A DNA stretch of 64,000 nucleotides, taken from contig NZ_PJBZ01000036.1 in the NCBI RefSeq assembly GCF_002835995.1, positions 1 to 64,000 on the forward strand. Direction: 5' to 3'. Below are positions 31,497-40,461 of the stretch, one piece after another. Position 1 is the first letter of the stretch. Each line of letters begins with the position of its first letter. This DNA is from Psychromonas sp. Urea-02u-13 (lineage in GTDB: Bacteria > Pseudomonadota > Gammaproteobacteria > Enterobacterales > Psychromonadaceae). The position numbers and the translations under genes were made by a program. The notes under the pieces are model-generated. The model made no database searches, was not told where the DNA came from, and saw nothing but the letters and a program-made list of their open reading frames with translations.

Positions 31497-31903
31497 AATT
31501 TAAACTCTAAAAGTAAACTTTTACAGGCCCTTGTTATTCAGCAGTCTGAGCTTCTATTCATTGCCAGCATAGATCTCTTTTGATTTTCACTTAGCATAAA
31601 ATATTAGTAGTGCAATAATACAGCAAATACAAGTTCAAAAATGGTATTTCATCTATTATTTAAAAGAATAATAGAAAAGCACTTTTACACACAACCTCCA
31701 ATAAAATATATTTATTCTAGGTAGCGACAATCAAGCCTTTAAAAGCAATACTTCCATTACGAATGATAGAGTCATGTTCTTTGAAGGGAGATATAAAATA
31801 AGAAGTATTTACAATAATACGGGTAAATAACCATAAACAGTATAGATTATTTACCTGTCAGCATAGGAGATTGACTATTAACTTAGCAGGCAGTTGTCTC
31901 TAA
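31497..31903. other. Spacer between the second PilX-like gene and pilE
   Basis: About 400 bp without a gene. It must hold the pilE promoter, but no strong consensus was found. A nine-pair hairpin (GGTAAATAA/TTATTTACC, 31822-31855) could end transcription of the upstream PilX-like gene. The rest is AT-rich with nothing recognisable. Confidence 0.5.
31822..31855 (-). terminator. Possible terminator after the frameshifted PilX-like gene
   Basis: GGTAAATAA and TTATTTACC pair around a 16-base loop about 50 bases past the stop. There is no compact U-tract, so this is tentative. Confidence 0.35.
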
Positions 31904-32836
31904 TTAGGGATAATAGTAATAAACCGAAGCGAATTTCACCCCTTCATTACCACTACCGGAGACAGGAGTCCCAGAGCCTAATTTTTCATCATAATGAATA
32001 CTACCAGAACCAGAAACCTCTACAGACTTTCCAAGAATCGCTCCTTTGAATGATCCACCTGCATTCATTGAGACTTTACCCAACGGTGCGTCAACGGTCA
32101 TATTCATGTTTCTTCCTTGAAGATCAACTGCAACGTCATTTCCTGTCGTCTTTTGAGCTGATATTAAGGTCATAGGGGATTTATTTGTAGAAGTAACCGT
32201 ACCATTTGAATTAGGAATTTCAATGATCTCTGCGTCAGAAATTGTTTTGGTTTTTCCAGCAACAACCATCGTTAAACTTCCCCCATTTTCAATGGTAATT
32301 TGAGAGCCTCCACCGTCCATTGTAAAGTTATTTTTAACAACAATAAAAACATCTCCTGAAATAGTAATATCTCGAGAATTTAAATGAAAATTATCATATA
32401 CATGTGCCGAACGGGTTTCGCCTAATAGTTCAATTTCAGAAGCAGGATACTGTTTCATTAAAGGCTTAGTTGGATCGTTTTCTACATACCCAGAATTAAA
32501 GCAATCCGCTTTATTAGCAGTGAATTTAAAAGGAGTATCTTGAGTTTGCCAAGAAGTAGGTTTGAAGTGTCCATTGCTTACAAAGTCACCATAATTTTGA
32601 CTTTCAATGGCAAGGCCTTTCTTATCACACGCTTCTGTTTTTACATTATTACTTTTTACTGTTGGGTCATGCTTAGATAATGCTTCGTTATAATCGCCTG
32701 ATATAGTACCTTTATGATTTACACTGCCGTCAATATTAATCGTATTAGAAGCATCTCCAGCAACAAATGCATTTTGCTTAACGGGGTTAAAATTCGCATT
32801 TAAATCTCCTCCAGAGTGAATGTCACCGGAAACCAC
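31904..32836 (-). CDS. C-terminal part of a frameshifted PilX-like protein
   Basis: Continues the upstream N-terminal part in another frame. It is a 310-residue open frame of Gly/Asn-rich sequence (SGDIHSGGDLNANFNP, GGSQITIENGGSLTMVV) ending GSFKGAILGKSVEV, IHYDEKLGSG and VYYYYP. This end matches the end of the intact paralogue at 27.85 kb (GEIYGAMRGKAVDV, IHYDEKLGS, SYYHYP). No ribosome-binding site precedes it, so it is not expected to be translated alone. See the adjoining entry for the shift. Confidence 0.65.
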   Translation of the reverse strand: MVSGDIHSGGDLNANFNPVKQNAFVAGDASNTINIDGSVNHKGTISGDYNEALSKHDPTVKSNNVKTEACDKKGLAIESQNYGDFVSNGHFKPTSWQTQDTPFKFTANKADCFNSGYVENDPTKPLMKQYPASEIELLGETRSAHVYDNFHLNSRDITISGDVFIVVKNNFTMDGGGSQITIENGGSLTMVVAGKTKTISDAEIIEIPNSNGTVTSTNKSPMTLISAQKTTGNDVAVDLQGRNMNMTVDAPLGKVSMNAGGSFKGAILGKSVEVSGSGSIHYDEKLGSGTPVSGSGNEGVKFASVYYYYP

Positions 32837-33611
32837 TTCCAGTAGGGATAGCCTCTTTAGTAGTAAAACCTACGTTCCCATTTGTTTTAATATCCCCTAC
32901 GACCTTAGATCCATTACCCGTATAGTTACCTGTTGCATTAACATTACCGTAAATGGGCGCTTTACCCGTTTGACTAATATCACCTTTAGCCCCTTGAATT
33001 GCATCATATGTCGTTGATACATTTGCATTTGCATTTGCATTTACATATTCGTCAGGGGTTGCCGGGGCATTCTGTGTTGGTAAAGAATAATCTTTCCCAT
33101 ATTTATCCTTAAACTGCTTCTCATAAGAGCCCTTTCTAGAATCGAAGCTATCGACCACACCACCAGCCCCCATTACAACACCCTCGCAGCTAACAATAGC
33201 AGCATCGTATTCTCCCCCACTACTCGTAACACCGACTTCTATTTCAGCTTTGAGATAAGCAACAGCACCTTGATGAATACCTTTGCTAGTAATAAGCAAG
33301 GAATTAGCTGTCGCCCCTACTTTTGCAGTTAGTGTATATTCGCCTGGTACGGTTTTCCCGTCTAAAGCTAAAATAATATCTGCAATAGGTGTGGGAGGCG
33401 TTAAAGCTTGTTTTGCTTGGGTATATGAATAACTTGCAAAAATGCCTTTTTCAGCTTCAGAGCGAGCATTAAGTTCTTTGATTTGGTTGCCGGCAATACA
33501 TTCTTGCAATCGGTTTTCATCAATGGCAGAAAAAGCAAAAAAAGTAGAGATAGAAGTGATAAGCAGTACTGATATGAGTACAAACCCTTGCTGTTTTCCT
33601 TTGATTAACAC
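32823..33611 (-). CDS. N-terminal part of a frameshifted PilX-like protein
   Basis: Starts at GTG 33611 with TAAGGA eight bases upstream, the same start context as the paralogue at 29560. The pilin-type segment GFVLISVLLITSISTFFAF and the PilX signature LQECIAGNQIKELNARSEAEKG are clear. A beta-rich body follows (GDIKTNGNVGF) and the frame ends at TGA in TTCCGGTGAC. Removing one T from GGTTTCC would read GSGSGDIHSGGD and join the two parts into a protein of about 570 residues, the same as the paralogue. Both frames overlap only between 32823 and about 32872, so the shift lies there. Confidence 0.68.
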   Translation of the reverse strand: MLIKGKQQGFVLISVLLITSISTFFAFSAIDENRLQECIAGNQIKELNARSEAEKGIFASYSYTQAKQALTPPTPIADIILALDGKTVPGEYTLTAKVGATANSLLITSKGIHQGAVAYLKAEIEVGVTSSGGEYDAAIVSCEGVVMGAGGVVDSFDSRKGSYEKQFKDKYGKDYSLPTQNAPATPDEYVNANANANVSTTYDAIQGAKGDISQTGKAPIYGNVNATGNYTGNGSKVVGDIKTNGNVGFTTKEAIPTGSGFR

Positions 33612-34068
33612 AATAACATCCTTAATTTCAGCTGACACAATACTTTGACACGATACAAACGCGTCAAAGAGATAACCAGTGTCACTAAAAATAAGTGATA
33701 GTTTTTATTAAAAAAAAGATGCATTCCTTGCAATGTTCACTCTAAAATCCTTTTAAAGCAAACTGGTTCTAAAGGTAGATTACAGTAATATTATTTAACG
33801 TAAAGCTCGCTTTGTAAAATTAAAGTTAAATGTACTCTAATTATCAACGGATTCACATTTAGCTCACAAAACAAACTATTTGTTTGCTTTGTGTCTAAAT
33901 TAAGTTATGGAAGCATTGATGGAAATATGGGAAAGTAAGTAGACTAATTATGGGGATAGAGTCAAAAATAAGGGGCATGCTAATAAAGTGGCTAACTTGA
34001 GATGGATTCCCTACCCTCCAGCATTAGCAAGAGGGTGATTCTAATTAGAGTAATGGCATAAAATGAAA
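33612..34068. other. Spacer upstream of the second PilX-like gene
   Basis: About 450 bp with no gene that I can support. It carries the presumed promoter of the PilX-like gene and the 3' flank of the FKBP gene. At about 34000-34040 the sequence GATGGATTCC...CCCTC...GAGGG...GATTC is a small imperfect hairpin that looks like a remnant of an intergenic repeat. Only very short open frames are present. Confidence 0.45.
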
Positions 34069-34536
34069 TTATTGAATATCGAATAACTCAATATCAAAGA
34101 TAAGCATTGAACCTGCTGGAATGCTTCCGGCGCTACGCTTTCCGTATGCGAGATTGCTTGGAATGTAGAAACGATACTTATCCCCTTCAACCATTAACTG
34201 CACACCTTCAGTCCAGCCCGAAATCACTTGGTTCAGTTTAAAAGAAATCGTTTTGTTACGATCAACAGAACTGTCAAAAACAGTACCGTCAATTAATGTG
34301 CCGTGATAATGCACGGTTACTTTACTGTTGGCTGTAGGGTGAACTTGCCCCTCACCTTTCGTTAATACTTGGTATTGCAAACCAGACTCTGTTGTTTGCA
34401 TGCCTTCTTTTAAAGCGTTCCCAGCTAAAAAATCAGTCCCTATCTGGATGTTTTGTGGTGCATTTTTATTAGCCACAAAGGTTTGGAAAATAAAAAATAA
34501 CGCGATTAATAACAGTGCAATTAGAACAATTTTCAA
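34069..34536 (-). CDS. FKBP-type peptidyl-prolyl isomerase, membrane-anchored
   Basis: Prolyl isomerase of 155 residues. An N-terminal hydrophobic segment (IVLIALLLIALFFIFQTFV) acts as a signal anchor and has no lipobox. The FKBP domain at about 45-155 has YQVLTKGEGQVHPTANSKVTVHYHGTL, GTVFDSSV, VISGWTEGVQLM, FYIPSNLAYG and LIFDIELFDI. It resembles the catalytic domain of FklB/FkpA without their helical dimerisation domain. The start is TTG at 34536 with AAGG eight bases upstream. It follows the NYN-domain gene by 39 bp, likely one transcript. Confidence 0.87.
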   Translation of the reverse strand: MKIVLIALLLIALFFIFQTFVANKNAPQNIQIGTDFLAGNALKEGMQTTESGLQYQVLTKGEGQVHPTANSKVTVHYHGTLIDGTVFDSSVDRNKTISFKLNQVISGWTEGVQLMVEGDKYRFYIPSNLAYGKRSAGSIPAGSMLIFDIELFDIQ

Positions 34537-34575
34537 GTTAATACCTTAAATGAATGAGATTAAAAAGTTACTTTA

Positions 34576-35049
34576 CTAAAGTAGTAACTCACTGTCGATA
34601 GGATGAAACGTCGTACAACTATTAATTAACGCTTTTGCAGTCAACTTAGGCACGCCATAAGCTTGGGTTTCTACCAAAAAAGAGTCTTTTACTTTATCCA
34701 ATAAAATAGCAAAGTCACCATCACCTGACAATAAAACGATGATATCGACCTGCGGGGAAACTTCCATAATGTCTATGGTGATCCCCACATCCCAATCGCC
34801 CTTTGCACTGCCATCACTGCGTTGAATATAAGGTTTTAATTTCACATCAAAGCCGATGTGTTTCAATACATCCTGGAATTTTTGTTGCTGGCTATCGCCT
34901 TTATCGATCGCATAAGCAAAGGCATGGGTTATTTGCCCTTGTGCTTTGATGAGTTGCCATACTTTACGATAGTTAAACTGTTTGCCATAGGCTTGGCGGG
35001 AGGTGTAATAAATATTTTGTACATCTGCGAATATGGCAATTTTTTTCAT
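34576..35049 (-). CDS. NYN-domain protein, LabA-like
   Basis: Cytoplasmic protein of 157 residues with a PIN-like NYN fold expected to bind a metal and perhaps cleave RNA. Conserved acidic positions are D9 and N12 (IFADVQNIYY), D85/D87 (KGDWDVGITIDIM) and D110/D112 (LLSGDGDF). The pattern is that of the LabA-like/DUF88 family; substrate is unknown in most members. It lies between rhlE and the FKBP gene, downstream of the rhlE terminator. The Shine-Dalgarno sequence is weak. Confidence 0.82.
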   Translation of the reverse strand: MKKIAIFADVQNIYYTSRQAYGKQFNYRKVWQLIKAQGQITHAFAYAIDKGDSQQQKFQDVLKHIGFDVKLKPYIQRSDGSAKGDWDVGITIDIMEVSPQVDIIVLLSGDGDFAILLDKVKDSFLVETQAYGVPKLTAKALINSCTTFHPIDSELLL

Positions 35050-35117
35050 TTAGAAGTCTACTTTTTACGGCTCGCGATTTTTAAGAGGTCGAGATGATGC
35101 CATATTCAAAAATGAAA

Positions 35118-35148
35118 AAGCCCCAAATAAGGTCATTATTTGGGGCTT
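35118..35148 (-). terminator. Terminator after rhlE
   Basis: AAGCCCCAAATAA, five-base loop, TTATTTGGGGCTT, with T-rich sequence on the minus side. It begins 38 bases past the rhlE stop and separates rhlE from the NYN-FKBP pair. Confidence 0.9.
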
Positions 35149-35185
35149 AATTGATTTCATTCTCAAATTAGTGAGCTAAGGCTAC

Positions 35186-36469
35186 TTATTCACTCACAAA
35201 ATTATTACGTGTACCACGCTGTTTTTGACTACTACCCGTGCCAGCACCAGAGCGTTGGCCATCGCGATGTCCTGTTCTTGCATTTTTAGGCTTGTTAGGT
35301 TTGCTAGGTGCGTCTAAACCAGAAGGTGGTAATGGTGTACCCGGTTCAAAACCAGCAACGGTTTTACGCGGAATCACTTTTTTGATTAACTTCTCAATGT
35401 CTTTAAGCAGTTTAAACTCTTCTGCACAAACTAATGAAACAGCTTCACCTACATTACCAGCACGACCAGTACGACCGATACGGTGAACATAATCTTCACT
35501 TACATGCGGTAAATCGAAGTTAACTACTTGAGGTAGTTGGTCGATATCAATACCACGTGCAGCGATATCTGTTGCAACCAATACATTTACTTGGCCGTCT
35601 TTAAAGGCAGCTAACGCTTTAGTACGTGCGCCTTGGCTCTTATTACCATGAATAGCGGCAGCGCGAATGCCACGAGCTTCAAGCTGTTTTGTTAAACGGT
35701 TAGCACCGTGTTTAGTTTTCGAGAAAACTAATACTTGTTTCCAATCATTCTCTTTAATTAACGTGGTTAATAAAGGCGATTTTTTAGTTTTATCCACTTC
35801 ATAAACAAACTGAGTCACACTTTCAGCCGTTGTATTACGTGGACTTACTGAAATTTCAACTGGATTATTAACTAACCCTTTAGCCAATTTACGAATATCA
35901 GGAGAAAAAGTAGCAGAGAAAAGTAAGTTTTGACGCTCTGTCGGTAAGAACTTGATAATACGTTTGATATCGTGAATAAAGCCCATATCTAGCATTCTGT
36001 CAGCTTCATCTAATACTAATACTTCTAATTGTTTGAAACGTACTGCATTTTGCTGATACAAATCTAATAAACGACCCGGTGTTGCAACAAGCACATCTAC
36101 ACCTTGGCGAAGTAGTTGCATTTGTGGGTTAATTTTAACACCACCAAATACGACAGCACTTCTTAGTGGTAAGTTTTTACCGTAGTTTTTAACACTTTCA
36201 TGTATTTGAGCAGCAAGCTCACGTGTTGGCGTTAAAATTAATACACGTACTTGATTTGCTTTAGCACGCTCACCATTCATTAAATTAGCTAATAAAGGTA
36301 GTGTGAAACCCGCTGTTTTACCTGTACCCGTTTGGGCAGCCGCCATTATATCTTTCCCTTCTAAAATAACAGGGATAGCTTGCGCTTGTATCGGTGAAGG
36401 TTCTGTATAGCCTTGTTCTTTAACCGCACGTAATAGCTCTTCAGGTAAACCAAGGGAGTCAAAACTCAT
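35186..36469 (-). CDS. rhlE: DEAD-box RNA helicase RhlE
   Basis: ATP-dependent RNA helicase of 427 residues, linked in E. coli to ribosome assembly and RNA decay. The Q motif ([14 protein letters not shown]), Walker A (AAQTGTGKT), DEAD box ([13 protein letters not shown]), SAT (LFSATFS) and HRIGRTGR are all intact. The short Gly/Ser/Arg-rich tail ([22 protein letters not shown]) is RhlE-like. It diverges from ybiT; in E. coli rhlE and ybiT are also near each other. SD AGAGA precedes the ATG. Confidence 0.93.
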   Translation of the reverse strand: MSFDSLGLPEELLRAVKEQGYTEPSPIQAQAIPVILEGKDIMAAAQTGTGKTAGFTLPLLANLMNGERAKANQVRVLILTPTRELAAQIHESVKNYGKNLPLRSAVVFGGVKINPQMQLLRQGVDVLVATPGRLLDLYQQNAVRFKQLEVLVLDEADRMLDMGFIHDIKRIIKFLPTERQNLLFSATFSPDIRKLAKGLVNNPVEISVSPRNTTAESVTQFVYEVDKTKKSPLLTTLIKENDWKQVLVFSKTKHGANRLTKQLEARGIRAAAIHGNKSQGARTKALAAFKDGQVNVLVATDIAARGIDIDQLPQVVNFDLPHVSEDYVHRIGRTGRAGNVGEAVSLVCAEEFKLLKDIEKLIKKVIPRKTVAGFEPGTPLPPSGLDAPSKPNKPKNARTGHRDGQRSGAGTGSSQKQRGTRNNFVSE

Positions 36470-36629
36470 AAATTAATCTCTTTTATATAGGGGGTAAATC
36501 AAATAATCGCGTAGCTTACAGTAAAGTTATAGGCAGATGTGATTTAAATCACCATTGCTCTATAAATAATCAATTTGATCGGTATAATGGCGCCACTTTT
36601 ATTATTCACCTTATCTTAGGAAGATTGCC

Positions 36630-38225
36630 TTGCTTAGTACAAATAACATCACCATGCAGTTTGGTGCAAAACCACTTTTTGAAAATATCTCTGTTAAATT
36701 TGGTACTGGTAACCGTTACGGTTTAATCGGTGCTAACGGTTGTGGTAAGTCAACGTTCATGAAGATCCTAACCGGTGATCTTGAGCCAAGCGCAGGTAAT
36801 GTTACACGCGATCCTAACGAACGTATTGCTAAGCTACACCAAGACCAGTTTGCTTTTGAAGAGTTCACAGTACTCGATACAGTATTAATGGGCCACAAAG
36901 AGATGTGGGCTGTAATGAATGAGCGTAACCGCATCTATTCATTACCAGAAATGACTGAAGCAGAAGGTATGCATGTTGGCGATCTTGAAAGTGAGTTTGC
37001 TGAGATGGATGGTTACACTGCCGATTCTCGCGCCGGAGAAATCTTACTAAGCGTTGGTATTCCGCTTGACCAACATTACGGCTTAATGTCAGAAGTTGCA
37101 CCAGGTTGGAAACTACGTGTATTACTTGCACAGGTTCTTTTCTCAAACCCAGATATCATGTTACTTGATGAGCCAACCAATAACTTGGACATCGATACTA
37201 TCCGTTGGTTAGAAACAGAGTTAAAAGCGCGTCAATGTACGATGGTTATCATCTCGCATGACCGTCATTTCTTAAACTCTGTTTGTTCGCATATGGCTGA
37301 TATCGATTACGGCGAGCTTCGTCTTTTCCCAGGTAACTACGACGAGTACATGACAGCGGCAACGCAAACACGTGAACGTCTATTAAGTGAAAACGCAAAG
37401 AAAAAAGCACAGTTATCTGAGCTAGCAGACTTCGTAAGTCGTTTCTCTGCAAATGCATCGAAAGCAAAACAAGCAACCTCTCGTGCTAAGCAAATGGATA
37501 AAATTGAATTAGCAGAAGTTAAAGCATCAAGCCGTGTTAATCCTTACATCGTCTTCAAGCAAGAGAAGAAACTTTTCCGTAACGCACTAGAAATGGAAAA
37601 TGTGACTAAGAGCTTTGATAAAACATTGTTTAAAGACTTAAGCCTAATGGTTGAAGTTGGCGAGCGTGTTGCGATTATCGGCCAAAATGGTGTAGGTAAA
37701 ACCTCTTTATTACGTACGTTAATGGGTCAAATTGAAGTAGATTCAGGTATGTTTAAATGGTCTGAGAATTCAAACTTAGGTTATTACGCACAGGATCACG
37801 CCTACGCATTTGAGAAAGATCAAACGCTAATGGATTGGATGGCGCAATGGATGAAACCGGGTGATGACGAACAATCTGTTCGTGGAACATTAGGTCGTTT
37901 ATTGTTTGGTTCAAACGACATTGGTAAATCAGTAAAAATCATCTCTGGTGGTGAGCAAGGTCGTATGTTGTTTGGTAAGTTAATGATGGATGCGCCAAAT
38001 ATTCTATTAATGGATGAGCCAACCAATCACTTGGATATGGAATCTATTGAGTCATTAAACTTAGCTTTAGAGAATTACGAAGGTACGTTACTGTTTGTTT
38101 CTCATGACCGTGAATTTGTATCATCACTAGCTACGCGAGTTATTGAAATCAAAGAAGATAAAGTTATTGATTTCCGCGGCACTTACGCTGAATACTTAGC
38201 AAGCCAAGGTGTTGTCGAGGGTTAA
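36630..38225 (+). CDS. ybiT: ABC-F ATPase YbiT
   Basis: Soluble ABC-F protein of 531 residues with two nucleotide-binding domains and no membrane segment; the family acts on the ribosomal E site to aid stalled translation. Walker A motifs are GANGCGKST and GQNGVGKTS. The first signature is degenerate ([15 protein letters not shown]) exactly as in E. coli YbiT, and the second is SGGEQGRM. Both Walker B segments read [10 protein letters not shown] and [10 protein letters not shown]. The start is TTG at 36630 with TTAGGAAG upstream, since the first in-frame ATG lies within the first beta strand. Confidence 0.94.
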   Translation: MLSTNNITMQFGAKPLFENISVKFGTGNRYGLIGANGCGKSTFMKILTGDLEPSAGNVTRDPNERIAKLHQDQFAFEEFTVLDTVLMGHKEMWAVMNERNRIYSLPEMTEAEGMHVGDLESEFAEMDGYTADSRAGEILLSVGIPLDQHYGLMSEVAPGWKLRVLLAQVLFSNPDIMLLDEPTNNLDIDTIRWLETELKARQCTMVIISHDRHFLNSVCSHMADIDYGELRLFPGNYDEYMTAATQTRERLLSENAKKKAQLSELADFVSRFSANASKAKQATSRAKQMDKIELAEVKASSRVNPYIVFKQEKKLFRNALEMENVTKSFDKTLFKDLSLMVEVGERVAIIGQNGVGKTSLLRTLMGQIEVDSGMFKWSENSNLGYYAQDHAYAFEKDQTLMDWMAQWMKPGDDEQSVRGTLGRLLFGSNDIGKSVKIISGGEQGRMLFGKLMMDAPNILLMDEPTNHLDMESIESLNLALENYEGTLLFVSHDREFVSSLATRVIEIKEDKVIDFRGTYAEYLASQGVVEG

Positions 38226-38248
38226 ACCTCTATTATTACTTTGTGATT

Positions 38249-38272
38249 AAGGCGCTTTTTAGCGCCTTTTTT
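38249..38272 (+). terminator. Rho-independent terminator of ybiT
   Basis: AAGGCGC, TTTTTA loop, GCGCCTT followed by T-rich TTTTG. It starts 24 bases past the ybiT stop. Confidence 0.9.
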
Positions 38273-38284
38273 GTGGGTGGAAAA

Positions 38285-38388
38285 GAAGCCATCAGCTTTT
38301 AGCTGTCAGCGTTCAGTAACTTCAAAACAAAAAACCTTAAGCATCGTGGAATCAGGGGACTAGCTGATAGCTGAAAGCTGAAAGCTTC
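38285..38388. repeat. AGCTGAN heptad-repeat element, copy 2
   Basis: Two arms of about 26 bases, 38285-38310 and 38362-38388, are imperfect inverted copies (about 21 of 26 positions pair). They are built from AGCTGAA, AGCTGAT and AGCTGTC units. The arms flank some 50 AT-rich bases. The element fills the convergent spacer between ybiT and the next minus-strand gene, whose stop is three bases away. Confidence 0.8.
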
Positions 38389-38390
38389 TC

Positions 38391-39242
38391 TTAATCCTCC
38401 GCTTTTGAGATATAAAAGTACTGAACATCATTTCCCCATAACTGTAAAAATTTACGTTTTTTATCCTTACTTTCAACACACTTTGCAAACAGTATAAAAC
38501 CAGCCCCTTCTAAATCACGCGCTTCATTAATATCGAAACGTGTTAAAAAATCTTGTTGATATTTACTGATTGGAATCGAAACACTTCTTTCTTCTGCAGG
38601 GTTTAACCAATTTAGCGTTTTATCAGCATCTGCAATCGTGCCCCAATACATTCTTGGTGCGCCGTTATCTGTTGGTTTGGCGTCATTAACATTTACAAAT
38701 AAGTTCTTAGCGCGCCATTTATGCTTTTCACTGGTGTAAATCCATAAATCAGAGTTAGCAAGCGAACTACCACGTAATAAACTCACTAATAGTTTCTTTA
38801 AACCTTGTTTCTTAATAGTTATTTCGTTTTCTTTAATTAATAGCGCATCGTTAACTGACGTACTTTTCTTGTCTTCGCTCTTATGTGCATGACTTTGTTC
38901 AGCGCTTTTATTACGATGCTTCTTGATCACCGCTGAGCTGAAATCTATTTGCAGAGAATCAGCTTCCATGATTAATGCTTCTACCTCAGAAATTTGCTTT
39001 TCTTCTTCAGACTTTCGTGGTGATGGATTAAATTCTTCACAATCAAACTCGTGATAACGACTGCCAAAACAGGCCTGTTTTCCATCTCGAGAGGCTTTTC
39101 TAAAGTAGGCTTTCTGCTTACAAACAGGACATAATAACGAATAACGTAAACGGTCTATTTCAGATTCAGGCAAGGCTTTAAATTCAAAGATTGAAAATAC
39201 TTTATTGCCCTGATCTTCCATATTACAGATTGCATCAATCAT
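38391..39242 (-). CDS. Uncharacterised protein with an N-terminal Cys cluster
   Basis: I do not recognise this protein. It has 283 residues and is predicted to be cytoplasmic. Near residue 38 it has CPVCKQKAYFRKASRDGKQACF..RYHEFDC, which looks like a zinc-binding treble-clef-type motif. A charged, low-complexity linker (about 90-135, KKHRNKSAEQSHAHKSEDKKS) leads to a C-terminal domain with DLWIYTSEKHKWRAKNLFVNV and LQLWGNDVQYFYIS. The ATG overlaps the stop of the upstream methyltransferase gene by eight bases, with GAGG upstream, so the two are co-translated. That coupling is the best functional hint. Confidence 0.7.
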   Translation of the reverse strand: MIDAICNMEDQGNKVFSIFEFKALPESEIDRLRYSLLCPVCKQKAYFRKASRDGKQACFGSRYHEFDCEEFNPSPRKSEEEKQISEVEALIMEADSLQIDFSSAVIKKHRNKSAEQSHAHKSEDKKSTSVNDALLIKENEITIKKQGLKKLLVSLLRGSSLANSDLWIYTSEKHKWRAKNLFVNVNDAKPTDNGAPRMYWGTIADADKTLNWLNPAEERSVSIPISKYQQDFLTRFDINEARDLEGAGFILFAKCVESKDKKRKFLQLWGNDVQYFYISKAED

Positions 39243-40461
39243 CGTTATTACCCTCTATTTTCGCTATTAATTGCGCCTGTATCAAAAGATTACGTGGCGT
39301 TACCTGTTCATCACAAAATGAAGCGATGTTAACCTGATAACCCGAATCTTGTAACGCTAATGCCCTGTCGTAAACTAACCACAACTCTAATGGGCGTACA
39401 AAAAATTGGCTTATCAACTCCATACAGCGCACTTTTTTAAGGCGCTTTTTAGCTTGCTGTAAAAAAATATCCAGTGAGTTAGGCACAACAAATGTTAATG
39501 ATTTATTTTCCATCGCCCATAAGACAAAGGTTTCAAATTGACCGGATAAAAGTGCTTTAGGAAAGCTGGGTAGAGGACAGTAATTTTTCGTTTTTAAGGC
39601 GTGTTTTTGTAATTCATCAAACGCTAAGCGCCACAGGACTTCTTGCTGGCTTAAATCAGATTGCCTTTTACCCGACACCACTTGCTTGCTCACCGCAAGT
39701 TTCAATAGCTGTTTATTAATTTTTAACGCTGATGTTTGACCTAATAAAGAGCAAGGCTGATAAATCGTTTGTGTGGTTAAATGATAACAACAGGGACTAA
39801 TGCTTAACTGAGCGGGTTTATTTTTTTTAGCTTGTTTTATAAGGTGTAAATGCAGGTCCCCGCAGGCATGCAAAGCAACGGCATGACATGCAGGGTTTAT
39901 ATAATTGTCCGCCTCACCTGTTAACACATCTGTTTGTTGAAATGTTTGTGGCAATTGCATTTTTTTAGCTTCAGCAGTGCCCAAATCACAGAGTGTTTGT
40001 TGCCATTCTACTGACGTCACTGCTAACTGTTTTTGCCAGCAGATCAGGCGACCTAAATGCCCTTTTCCCGCGCACCATTCAACAATGGGATATGGCGAAT
40101 TCACCTGTTGCGCAAAGGCTGATATTTGTGACCACTTTCGCCCTTTAATACCTGCTTTTAACCAAAAAGGGGCATCTGATTCCAGTGCAGGCAGCGCTTT
40201 GATCATAAAAAGCGCATCATCAAAAGGGCGTAGCTGATTTATAAAACCTTTTATGTGTGCATATAACAGGTCAGGATATTGCTGATAATGTTGTAGCTGC
40301 AGGTCTGAAAGTGCATCTAAAAATTCACTCAAGGCAATATTTGTTTCAGCCCAGGGATAATCACTGTAATGGAACGCTTCAAACTGCCAATAAACTTGTA
40401 AACTCGTTAGATAGTTATCCAGTTGCAAAAAGGTTTTATTGTACAAAGTGTATCTTTCCAT
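39235..40461 (-). CDS. SAM-dependent methyltransferase, Methyltransf_32-like
   Basis: Predicted class I methyltransferase of about 408 residues. The SAM-binding motif I is [30 protein letters not shown] and [10 protein letters not shown] follow. This EFCAGKG..ALHACG..SPCCYH pattern is that of the METTL25/TRM13-like (Methyltransf_32) group, so an RNA substrate is plausible but unproven. The reading frame overlaps the clpB 3' end: the ATG at 40461 gives 26 bases of overlap, and a longer frame reaches 40473. No good Shine-Dalgarno sequence is seen, so translation probably depends on clpB read-through. Confidence 0.75.
   Translation of the reverse strand: MERYTLYNKTFLQLDNYLTSLQVYWQFEAFHYSDYPWAETNIALSEFLDALSDLQLQHYQQYPDLLYAHIKGFINQLRPFDDALFMIKALPALESDAPFWLKAGIKGRKWSQISAFAQQVNSPYPIVEWCAGKGHLGRLICWQKQLAVTSVEWQQTLCDLGTAEAKKMQLPQTFQQTDVLTGEADNYINPACHAVALHACGDLHLHLIKQAKKNKPAQLSISPCCYHLTTQTIYQPCSLLGQTSALKINKQLLKLAVSKQVVSGKRQSDLSQQEVLWRLAFDELQKHALKTKNYCPLPSFPKALLSGQFETFVLWAMENKSLTFVVPNSLDIFLQQAKKRLKKVRCMELISQFFVRPLELWLVYDRALALQDSGYQVNIASFCDEQVTPRNLLIQAQLIAKIEGNNDD

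Noticed and set aside
31560-31590. Sigma-54 promoter for pilE
   Set aside because: TGGC and GC elements are present on the minus strand but the spacing is two bases too long for the -24/-12 consensus.
32823-32836. Programmed +1 frameshift like prfB at TGA-C
   Set aside because: No upstream Shine-Dalgarno-like stimulator or slippery CTT codon is present. A simple one-base insertion in GGTTTCC explains the shift better.
34000-34040. Copy of a proteobacterial GGATTCC-type intergenic repeat
   Set aside because: Only short imperfect arms and one copy in the window; too weak to call as an element.
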